The notes below the pieces were generated by a model that was not told the origin of the DNA, made no database searches, and saw nothing but the letters and a program-made list of their open reading frames with translations. Shown piece by piece: positions 1 to 6,364 of a stretch of 32,616 nucleotides of DNA (the stretch's first letter is position 1; each line of letters starts with the position of its first letter). The stretch comes from Phycisphaerae bacterium (lineage in GTDB: Bacteria > Planctomycetota > Phycisphaerae > SM23-33). A program made the position numbers and the translations under genes. The stretch covers positions 1-32,616 of the forward strand of contig JADHXQ010000058.1 in NCBI GenBank assembly GCA_016782885.1. Direction: 5' to 3'.

Positions 1-943
1 CGTACATGATGATCACCGCATGCCGCTGATGCAGGCCCATGTCGATCAGGCGGTGATGGATATGCTTGCGGTCGGCGCCGAACATCGATCGACGCTCCAA
101 CGCCCGGCGCAACATGCTGAACAGCGTGTCGAAAATCGGCAGCCCCAACGCCACCGCCGGTAAGGCCAATCCCACCAGCGCCGCGGATTTCGTCGCACAC
201 ATAACGCTTGCCGCCGACAGGAAATAACCCAAAAACATACTACCGCAATCGCCCAGGAATATCTTTGCCGGATTAAAATTGAAAAACAGGAAACCCGTCA
301 GGCTGCCCAGCATCGCCGTCATCAATACCATCATCGTGACGTTGCGGGTATGGATCGCGAACACCAGCATCACTCCGCATGCTATCAGCGATATACCCGC
401 GGCCAGACCGTCCAGACCGTCGATCAGGTTCACCGCATTGGTCACCGAAACCACCCAGAGAATCGTCAGAGGCCAGGACCACCAACCGAACTCTATTATC
501 CTGTCCTCGCTAAGCCCAATAGAATCGATCCGGATACCCATCGAGCACGCGATTGCCGCGGCCGTTATCTGCGCAACGAGTTTCGTACGCACACCCATAC
601 CCACCATGTCGTCGACCAGACCGACCGCAAACACAATACCACCCGTAACCAACAACGCTAAAAGGTGAACCTGGCGCACGGGACCGTCCGGATCGGCCAG
701 ATTTCGCGCAAAGGCGGTGTCGAAAAACTGAAGCACCACCACCGGAATCACCAAAGCCGCAAAAACCGCCACGCCCCCCAACCGTGGTACGGCCACCGAA
801 TGGACCCTGCGCGTACCCGGGCGGTCAAGCACTCGCCACGAACGCGCAGCGCGAACCATCAGCGGCGTCGCGATCAGCGCCAACAACATCGCCCCGGCAT
901 AGGTTGCCACATAAACTATCATCACTACCCGCCAATACATAAA
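1..943 (-). CDS. WecA/TagO/MraY-family undecaprenyl-phosphate glycosyl-1-phosphate transferase (3' end beyond window)
   Basis: Translating the minus strand gives about 314 residues of a multi-spanning membrane protein with the hallmarks of the polyprenyl-phosphate sugar-1-phosphate transferase family. In order these are VHSVAVPRLGGVAV near residue 45, the Asp pair of GLVDDMVG, the NAVNLIDGLDGLAAG loop, the GDCGSMFLGYF loop, and HIHHRLIDMGL close to the left edge. Known members transfer a sugar-1-phosphate from a UDP-sugar to undecaprenyl phosphate at the inner membrane, starting O-antigen, teichoic acid or enterobacterial common antigen synthesis. The ATG at 943 is chosen because GGTGGGG lies just upstream; an in-frame ATG at 985 has no ribosome site. 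The C-terminus runs off the left edge. The family is clear from the motifs; the sugar cannot be told. It is divergent from the ArsR gene and probably supplies the initiating step for this locus. Confidence 0.9.
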
Positions 944-974
944 CCCCACCACCACAGACCGGGGCCAACAATGG

Positions 975-1007
975 CTTGATACCATATCGATGACAATTAT
1001 TCAAGAA
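975..1007 (-). promoter_or_regulatory. Possible promoter/operator of the WecA-like gene
   Basis: On the minus strand TTCTTGAAT is followed 10 nt later by GATATGGTAT, about 30 nt before the chosen start at 943. The same two blocks, spaced 11 nt apart, occur on the plus strand before the ArsR gene (1311-1342). The match between the two divergent sites is the only evidence. The spacing does not fit a standard sigma-70 promoter, so this may be an operator instead. Confidence 0.25.
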
Positions 1008-1068
1008 AAGCACGTCAGTCGACAGTTCCCGGTCCGATCCGGCGACATCTGGATGGGACAAGGCTTAA

Positions 1069-1166
1069 CGGCAGGCGCCTGGTTTCAGGTGCTGGTTTTA
1101 CGGCGACGACAATCCCGGCGCCTGCCGCGAAGAACCCCGATTTCGCTGATGTGCTTCGCGGCAGGC
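1069..1166. repeat. Three-armed inverted repeat in the divergent spacer
   Basis: CGGCAGGCGCC at 1069-1079 is the perfect reverse complement of 1117-1127. The overlapping arm GCCTGCCGCGAAG at 1120-1132 is the perfect 13-bp reverse complement of 1154-1166. The middle arm can therefore pair with either outer arm but not both. The element lies in the 457-bp spacer (944-1400) between the WecA-like and ArsR-like genes, outside both putative promoters. No coding sequence was recognised in that spacer. Confidence 0.6.
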
Positions 1167-1310
1167 ATCGGAACACATCGGGAGTGGAACGCTTTGCCCA
1201 GACCTTCGACCTTTGCGAACATGGTTAATCTCTTGGCAGCAAGGCCAGGGAAATGCGGTGTTTCGCCGGGATATGGTGTCGAAAAATTTTATAGGGTATT
1301 TACCTTATTT

Positions 1311-1342
1311 TTCTTGAATGAATGCGTCCAGATATGATACAG
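1311..1342 (+). promoter_or_regulatory. Possible promoter/operator of the ArsR-family gene
   Basis: TTCTTGAAT (1311-1319) and GATATGATAC (1331-1340) lie about 60 nt before the ATG at 1401 in an AT-richer stretch. TATGAT at 1333-1338 resembles a -10 box, but TTGAAT is only 13 nt upstream. It mirrors the divergent element at 975-1007. A shared ArsR-type operator is an inference. Confidence 0.3.
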
Positions 1343-1400
1343 TGTGCCGCCATAGCCAGGTAATGCATGGGTTTTTACTAGTTTTATCAGAGGTAAGATC

Positions 1401-1736
1401 ATGGCTTCACGAATAGAGAGATTTGAAGAATTGGCTAGAGTATTCCACTCGCTTGGCGACAAGACCAGGCTCAGCATTATGATGTTGCTGACCGAAGGCG
1501 AGATGAACGTGACAACCCTCTGCAACAAGCTCAAGCTTCCGCAGTCCAGTGTCTCGCATCATCTCAGCCTGCTGCGTATCGGCGGTTTGGTAAAGACCAG
1601 ACGCGACGGGAAACAGATCTTCTATTCCCAGGCTGATCTGTCCAAACATCGTCTGGGCCGCAAGTCTGAACTGAGCGCAGCGGGCAGTAACGCCGCCAAG
1701 TTCGGACCGGCGGAGTTGGCTTTCCCCACAAAGTAA
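1401..1736 (+). CDS. ArsR-family winged-helix transcriptional regulator
   Basis: This 111-residue protein has the compact ArsR/SmtB fold. An N-terminal helix (FEELARVFHSLGDKTRL) is followed by a helix-turn-helix at about residues 37-60 (VTTLCNKLKLPQSSVSHHLS) and a beta-wing at about 60-78 (GGLVKTRRDGKQIFYS). No Cys pair of the metal-sensing ELCVCDL type is seen at the recognition helix; the only Cys is in TLCNKL, so metal sensing is not supported. The roughly 30-residue C-terminal tail is low in recognisable structure. AGAGGT sits 6 nt before the ATG. It is the only plus-strand gene recognised in the window and diverges from the WecA-like gene, so it could regulate that gene, itself or the glycan locus; the sequence does not show which. 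Confidence 0.88.
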   Translation: MASRIERFEELARVFHSLGDKTRLSIMMLLTEGEMNVTTLCNKLKLPQSSVSHHLSLLRIGGLVKTRRDGKQIFYSQADLSKHRLGRKSELSAAGSNAAKFGPAELAFPTK

Positions 1737-1765
1737 GCTACCCCCCGCGATAAATTACCCGATCC

Positions 1766-1799
1766 CTTTCGGCCCGGGCTCTCCCAACCGGGCTGAAAG
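1766..1799. terminator. Hairpin between convergent genes, probable bidirectional terminator
   Basis: CTTTCGGCCCGG at 1766-1777 pairs with CCGGGCTGAAAG at 1788-1799. This gives a 12-bp stem with one G-U pair and a 10-nt loop. It lies between the stop of the ArsR gene (plus strand) and the end of the long minus-strand cluster, where a shared terminator is expected. Neither side has a clear T-tract, so intrinsic termination is uncertain. Confidence 0.45.
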
Positions 1800-1922
1800 A
1801 TCCCGCGTAAGGCTTGGCCTCCCACGTCAGGTGTTCTTTTGCGCGTACGGTTTTGAGTTTTTCAAATAGTTCTTCGGCAACCGACAGAGCGTAACTTTCC
1901 CGGGTCCCGCCAAGGGCTCATG

Positions 1923-2915
1923 TCATTCCTCGGAGTCATCCGCGGATTCATGCAGGTCCACCATGCGCTTGACGAATCTGTCGATCGACCCGCACTTGAT
2001 AAATCTGCAGACGGGCGGAAAGAAAGAAAGTGGTATCGCCAGCAAGGCAAGCCAGGATATCTTCGGTGAACCCTCGGCGAACTTCAGGGCGTCCTTGAAC
2101 ATCCGCCTGGCGTCTCCCGGCGCCTGATCGATATACAACCAGCCAAGACCGAAACTGAAGTACGCCATCGACCTGTTCAGGCGGGAGAGGGCTATCCAGC
2201 GTTTTTCGAGGTGCTTGCGCAGCGCACATTCGATCGGGCGCATCTTCCCGGCGCCACCCGAAACGTTGCTTCCGTGAACGCGGTAGCTGCCGAAATCTTT
2301 CGGAATCCGCGTCACGCGGTGTCCGCGAGCGATCCTCAACCACAGGTCCCAGTCCTCCGACGATACCATCTCGGGGTTTTCGTCGAACAGACCGACCCTG
2401 TCGAGAATCTCACGCCTGACCATCACCGACGAACAGAAGACAAAATTGCGGTCAAGCAGCCAATTGTAGCTGAAGCCCGAAATGACATCGCCGGAAAGTT
2501 CGCCCGCCGTGCTGAAAGGTTCGTCGTCCCGCCTGGTCACCAGGGATCCGCAGACCAGGGCGACGTTCGGATTCGCCCTCAGGTACTCCAACTGTGTCTC
2601 GATCTTGTCGGGGGTCCACGTATCGTCCGAATCGAGGAAGGCGATGAATTCACCACGGGCGGTCTTCAGGGCGACGTTTCGTGAAGCCGCGATGACCCCG
2701 TTGTTCGAGAACTTGATATACTCGATCCTCGGATCGTTAAACCCTCGGACGATGCTCTCTGTGTCGTCGGCGGAGTAGTTGTCGACTACTATCAGTTCGA
2801 AGTCCCCATACGTCTGCGCCAAGACAGACTGTATCGCCTCACCGATAAACGCGGCGTGATTGTAGGTCGGCATGACCACGGAAACGACCGGATGTTGCGG
2901 GTTGTCAGAGACCAT
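1923..2915 (-). CDS. GT2-family (GT-A fold) glycosyltransferase
   Basis: This is a glycosyltransferase of about 330 residues. The N-terminal nucleotide-sugar fold starts at VSVVMPTYNHAAFIGEAIQS and continues through FELIVVDNYSADDT. The metal-binding DXD-type motif is FLDSDDTW near residue 95. SSEDWDLWLRIARG near residue 190 matches the family's ED catalytic-base region. The C-terminal part is weakly hydrophobic (WLALLAIPLSFFPPVCRFI) and may associate with the membrane. The known role is transfer of a sugar from an NDP-sugar to a lipid-linked acceptor in the cytoplasm. ATG at 2915 overlaps the upstream TGA in a TGATG junction; GTG at 2918 is an alternative. It is the last gene of the minus-strand run and follows the CDP-sugar genes, so it may use that CDP-sugar (inference). 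Confidence 0.88.
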   Translation of the reverse strand: MVSDNPQHPVVSVVMPTYNHAAFIGEAIQSVLAQTYGDFELIVVDNYSADDTESIVRGFNDPRIEYIKFSNNGVIAASRNVALKTARGEFIAFLDSDDTWTPDKIETQLEYLRANPNVALVCGSLVTRRDDEPFSTAGELSGDVISGFSYNWLLDRNFVFCSSVMVRREILDRVGLFDENPEMVSSEDWDLWLRIARGHRVTRIPKDFGSYRVHGSNVSGGAGKMRPIECALRKHLEKRWIALSRLNRSMAYFSFGLGWLYIDQAPGDARRMFKDALKFAEGSPKISWLALLAIPLSFFPPVCRFIKCGSIDRFVKRMVDLHESADDSEE

Positions 2916-3868
2916 CACACAAGCGTCAGACAGAGTTCCAGGGTGCCCCTGATCTCTGCGTCCATATCTCCAGTCAGAGTAAAACCGGTTTCCAGGAGCT
3001 TTGTAATATCGTACCTGACCGGCTCGAAGACCCCGCCGTCATCGCTGTCGGGAGCGGTCTCGATTACCGGTCTGGGCCGGGAAAGCGCCTCGGCGTATAC
3101 GCCCGCCACCCTGTCGGCCACCTGGAGTATCGACATCGAACAGTTACCGCCGAGATTGTACAGCCCGTCGCCCCACTTGTCCCCGGCGCCCAGGAAATGC
3201 GCCACCCCGCGCGCCACATCGCCCAGTGCGATGAAGTCCCGATGCTGCCGACCCGAAGATGCCAGGACGATCTTCCCGGTCGTCACCGCCTGTCTGCAGA
3301 GGTCGTTGAACACCAGCGTCCAGCGATTCACGCGGGTGTCCATCGGATACCCATACGCATTGGAGAGCCTGAGAACCAGCGTCTGCATGTCCCGGCAGCG
3401 GGCGAAGTACCTTACGTAATCCTCAGCCGCCCTGTGGGTTATCGCGTAAGGATGGCAGGGTCGGGTCGGAGAGTCTTCGTTTATCACTCCCGGGGCGGTG
3501 GTCCCGTACACGTGGAAGGTCGAGAAGTAGATGAACCTCTTGACGCCCCTCCCCGAGGCGGCACGCAGCAGATTAAAAGTGCCACCGGCGTTGACGTCGA
3601 TCGCCAACTCGGGGTTCTTCATCGAGTCGATCTCGTTTATCGCCGCCAGGTGGACCACGGCGTCGAAGTCGCAGGCCTCCAGGCAGGCGGCGATCGACTT
3701 GTCGTCCAGTACGTCCATTCGGAGGATATTGAAATTCCCGGCCCAGGCCGGCAGCGGTTGGGATTCCAGCGCTGTCAGGTAGGCTTTCGCGTCTGGGCGG
3801 GCGGTCTTCAGGTGGTCGGCGATGCGCCCCCCGAGATAGCCCGTTCCGCCTGTGATGAGTATGTTCAT
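2915..3868 (-). CDS. NAD-dependent epimerase/reductase (extended SDR) with His in place of the catalytic Lys
   Basis: This 317-residue protein begins MNILITGGTGYLGGRIADHL, the Rossmann GxxGxxG motif of extended SDRs that act on nucleotide sugars. VVHLAAINEIDS near residue 70, YFSTFHVYG and RLSNAYGYP follow the family pattern. The catalytic YxxxK appears as YAITH: the codon after ATA-ACC is CAC, so His replaces Lys. The start at 3868 gives an ATGA overlap with the epimerase-like gene upstream; longer readings from this frame lack a family match. Following rfbF, rfbG and a 3,5-epimerase-like gene, the natural role is C4 reduction or epimerisation of a CDP-4-keto-6-deoxy sugar. The missing Lys makes the activity uncertain. 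Confidence 0.87.
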   Translation of the reverse strand: MNILITGGTGYLGGRIADHLKTARPDAKAYLTALESQPLPAWAGNFNILRMDVLDDKSIAACLEACDFDAVVHLAAINEIDSMKNPELAIDVNAGGTFNLLRAASGRGVKRFIYFSTFHVYGTTAPGVINEDSPTRPCHPYAITHRAAEDYVRYFARCRDMQTLVLRLSNAYGYPMDTRVNRWTLVFNDLCRQAVTTGKIVLASSGRQHRDFIALGDVARGVAHFLGAGDKWGDGLYNLGGNCSMSILQVADRVAGVYAEALSRPRPVIETAPDSDDGGVFEPVRYDITKLLETGFTLTGDMDAEIRGTLELCLTLV

Positions 3869-4314
3869 TTCGACTGGATGTCCCATGTGTAGGGGATGGA
3901 CTGATCGGACAGATCGGCGACCTGGACCTCTTGGGGATCGTGCGGGATATCGGTGCAGTTTGCCAGCATCGCCGATTCCCCGCCGACGTTTCCCAGCGAG
4001 TACCACACCAGCGGCGGTATTCTCAGCAGGCAGTATCGCCGCGTGCCGATCTCGAATTCCTGCGTGAGGCCGGTGGTGGGCGAATCCGGCCTGTCATCGT
4101 ATATCACGACCCGGACATTTCCGACCGGGACGGCGAAATGCTGGGTCATCCGCAGGTGTTTCTTCCATCCCTTCACCACCCCTGGATTGACGGTCGAAAA
4201 GTAGACCTCCCCGAACTGCTCGAAGAACGGTGCATCCGACCTGAGCATGTGCATAACCGTTCCTCGCTGGTCCGCAAACTTCTTGAGTTCCTTGAGCAAG
4301 ACGCCTTCGATCAT
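3865..4314 (-). CDS. RmlC-like cupin, nucleotide-sugar 3,5-epimerase family
   Basis: This is a 149-residue single-domain cupin related to dTDP-4-dehydrorhamnose 3,5-epimerase. Support comes from the N-terminal LLKELKKFADQRGTVMHMLR, the core VVKGWKKHLRMTQHFAVPVG, IYDDRPDSPTTG, and the late PPLVWYSLGN and LANCTDIPHDP segments. It is shorter than RmlC (about 180 residues). RmlC has RGLHYQ at the active site; here the aligned segment is KGWKKH, so the expected His position holds Lys and a His follows two residues later. GAGGG lies 8 nt before the ATG. It sits between CDP-glucose 4,6-dehydratase and an SDR, which suggests action on CDP-4-keto-6-deoxyglucose. A non-epimerising isomerase or binding role remains possible. 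Confidence 0.8.
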   Translation of the reverse strand: MIEGVLLKELKKFADQRGTVMHMLRSDAPFFEQFGEVYFSTVNPGVVKGWKKHLRMTQHFAVPVGNVRVVIYDDRPDSPTTGLTQEFEIGTRRYCLLRIPPLVWYSLGNVGGESAMLANCTDIPHDPQEVQVADLSDQSIPYTWDIQSK

Positions 4315-4337
4315 CAGTTATCCCTCAATACCGCGTT

Positions 4338-5447
4338 CTAAGTCGCCCATGGCAGGGAAGCCTCGGCGGCCTGGTCGGTGTATTCGGAGATCTGTCCGGA
4401 ACTGAGCTCAAACATGTCCGCATCGCCGTCGTAGTAGGCCTTGTACCAACTCGCGGTCATTTCCACTGTCTGCGCGAAAGACAGCACCTTGTGCCACTGG
4501 AGTACTGATTCGGCCTTGTCGCAATTGAGCTTCAGTAGCATCGCCTCGGCCTTACCGTCCGCCCCGCCGGATGCCATCTCCACGCGTCTGCCGGGCCAAG
4601 TTTGCGTGAATTCGCGGATCAGTTGCCCCACGCTTCTCTCCGCTTCGTGTGACGGTCCAAAGTTAAAAGATTCGTTGACGACACCGTCGCCCTCGTCCAG
4701 AAGCGATGCCGCCAGGCACAGATAACCGCTGAGCGGTTCCAGCACGTGCTGCCAGGGACGGGTGGCCGACGGACTGCGTATCTCCAGGACCTCGTCTCTC
4801 GAAAAGGCCCTGACGCAGTCGGGAACAATGCGGTCCGCCGCCCAGTCGCCGCCGCCGATGACGTTCCCGGCCCGGGCGGTGGCGACCCTGGGCGTTTCGG
4901 ACGGATCGAAGAACGATTCCATGTAGGCGCGGGCTGCGATTTCAGCGCAGGCCTTCGAGGCGCTGTAGCAGTCCTTTCCTCCCAGCGCGTCGGACTCCCT
5001 GTATCCCCATACCCATTCGTTGTTGTGGTAGCACTTGTCGGAGGTGACCATCACGGCCGCGCGAACCGAATTGCAATTGCGGATGCATTCCAGAACGTTA
5101 ACCGTTCCCAGCAGGTTCGTATGGAAAGTTTCCTGGGGGATATCGTAAGACAGGCGCGTCAGCGCCTGGGCGGCAAGATGAAAGACCACTTCCGGTTCGA
5201 AGCTTTCGAAAATATCCTCCAGTTGCCCGAGGTCCCTGACGTCGCCAACGTAATGCACCATGCGATCGGCCAGGCCGAGGGTCTCGAAGTTCGACGGTTG
5301 GGTGGGGATGTCGATCGAATAACCTCCCGCGCGGGCGCCGAGATTCATCAACCACAAACTCAACCACGAGCCCTTGAACCCGGTGTGCCCGGTGACCAGG
5401 ATCCGCTTGTCCTTAAACGCGCTGCTGATGGAGAGGATATCGCCCAT
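4338..5447 (-). CDS. rfbG: CDP-glucose 4,6-dehydratase
   Basis: This 369-residue protein is of family-typical length. The Rossmann motif is VTGHTGFKGSWLSLWL, a form characteristic of RfbG rather than RmlB. The catalytic region has VTSDKCYHNNEWVWGYRE and the YxxxK motif in CYSASKACAE. It converts CDP-glucose to CDP-4-keto-6-deoxyglucose with bound NAD. ATG at 5447 follows the rfbF stop by 3 nt, and the product of rfbF is its substrate. The downstream genes are a 3,5-epimerase-like cupin and an SDR. No PLP-dependent 3-dehydrase (E1/AscC type) gene is present in the window, so a 3,6-dideoxy sugar is not supported here. Confidence 0.95.
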   Translation of the reverse strand: MGDILSISSAFKDKRILVTGHTGFKGSWLSLWLMNLGARAGGYSIDIPTQPSNFETLGLADRMVHYVGDVRDLGQLEDIFESFEPEVVFHLAAQALTRLSYDIPQETFHTNLLGTVNVLECIRNCNSVRAAVMVTSDKCYHNNEWVWGYRESDALGGKDCYSASKACAEIAARAYMESFFDPSETPRVATARAGNVIGGGDWAADRIVPDCVRAFSRDEVLEIRSPSATRPWQHVLEPLSGYLCLAASLLDEGDGVVNESFNFGPSHEAERSVGQLIREFTQTWPGRRVEMASGGADGKAEAMLLKLNCDKAESVLQWHKVLSFAQTVEMTASWYKAYYDGDADMFELSSGQISEYTDQAAEASLPWAT

Positions 5448-5450
5448 AGA

Positions 5451-6230
5451 TCAGTCGTCCCAGACCTTCCACGAGGCTCGGTTGGTTTCCCACAGGTCGT
5501 TAAGGTACTTGTGGTCGCGGTACGTATCCATACACTGCCAGAAACCCGGATGGTTGAACACCTTCAACTGCCCGTCTTCAGCCAGTTTCCGCATGGGCTC
5601 CCTCTCCAGGATGCAGTCTTCATCTTCGCTGAGGTACTCGAAAAACCTGCGGTCGAACACGAAGTATCCGCCGCTTATCGAGTTTACGTCATCACCGGGC
5701 TTCTCGTTGAACGAGATCACCTGGTCGCCCCTGATCAGCAGTTCACCGTATCGCGAAGGAGGGCAGACGCCGGTGACCGTTCCGATGCACCCGTGCCCCT
5801 GGTGGAAATCGACCAGTTTGCGGATATCCAGATCGGTGACGCCGTCCCCGTAGGTCAGGAGGAAAGTGTCGGAATCGATGAACTTCTCGATTCGCTTCAC
5901 GCGCGCCCCGGTCATTGAGTGCAGGCCCGTATCCACGAGCGTCACTTTCCAGTTCTTCTCGGCGTGTTTGGGGTACATGTCGATGCGCCCGGCGCTCATA
6001 TCGATCGTAAAGTCGCCCGTGAGCATCTCGTAGTTGTAGAAGAACTCCTTGATAACCTGCCCTTTGTAGCCAAGGCAGAGGACGAAGTCGTCGAAACCGC
6101 AATGGGCATAGGTCTTCATGATATGCCACAGGATCGGCATCCCGCCTATCTCGACCATCGGCTTGGGTTTGACTTCCGTTTCTTCCCTGAGCCGCGTGCC
6201 CTGACCGCCGCAGAGTACTACCACCTTCAT
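5451..6230 (-). CDS. rfbF: Glucose-1-phosphate cytidylyltransferase
   Basis: This 259-residue protein matches RfbF in length and sequence. It opens with MKVVVLCGGQGTRLREET and PKPMVEIGGMPILWHIM, the nucleotide-binding GxGTRL and PKP signatures, followed by YGDGVTDLDI near residue 130 and a C-terminal EREPMRKLAEDGQL segment. It makes CDP-glucose from glucose-1-phosphate and CTP. The start at 6230 is chosen because the conserved N-terminus begins there and AAGGTG lies about 7 nt upstream. It is the first gene of the CDP-sugar set, separated by a 134-nt spacer from the preceding gene and followed directly by rfbG. Confidence 0.96.
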   Translation of the reverse strand: MKVVVLCGGQGTRLREETEVKPKPMVEIGGMPILWHIMKTYAHCGFDDFVLCLGYKGQVIKEFFYNYEMLTGDFTIDMSAGRIDMYPKHAEKNWKVTLVDTGLHSMTGARVKRIEKFIDSDTFLLTYGDGVTDLDIRKLVDFHQGHGCIGTVTGVCPPSRYGELLIRGDQVISFNEKPGDDVNSISGGYFVFDRRFFEYLSEDEDCILEREPMRKLAEDGQLKVFNHPGFWQCMDTYRDHKYLNDLWETNRASWKVWDD

Positions 6231-6305
6231 TATTTCACCTTGGAGGCAAGTTGGCGCCCCGCCGCCGGCGAGCCCGGCGATTCGGGACAAATCATATATC
6301 GCTCG

Positions 6306-6311
6306 ATTATA
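6306..6311 (-). promoter_or_regulatory. Possible -10 box upstream of rfbF
   Basis: The 134-nt spacer 6231-6364 contains a perfect TATAAT on the minus strand, 76 nt before the rfbF start. The -35 region at 16-18 nt is weak (around CTGTACG). The gap and the perfect -10 box make an internal promoter for the CDP-sugar genes plausible. Confidence 0.35.
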
Positions 6312-6364
6312 GCCCTGAGTTTCCCGATCGTACAGATGCACGAATAGAATTCTTCAAAAGTCCG

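Noticed and set aside
1401..1736. Metal-sensing ArsR/SmtB repressor with an arsenic or zinc operon.
   Set aside because: The metal-binding Cys motif is absent and no resistance genes are nearby.
4746..5918. A 390-codon open frame on the plus strand.
   Set aside because: It lies antisense to rfbG and rfbF, which have clear family motifs; the translation has no domain pattern and looks like a GC-driven shadow.
4338..6230. A 3,6-dideoxyhexose (ascarylose/abequose-type) pathway.
   Set aside because: rfbF and rfbG are present, but no PLP-dependent 3-dehydrase or its reductase is found in the window.
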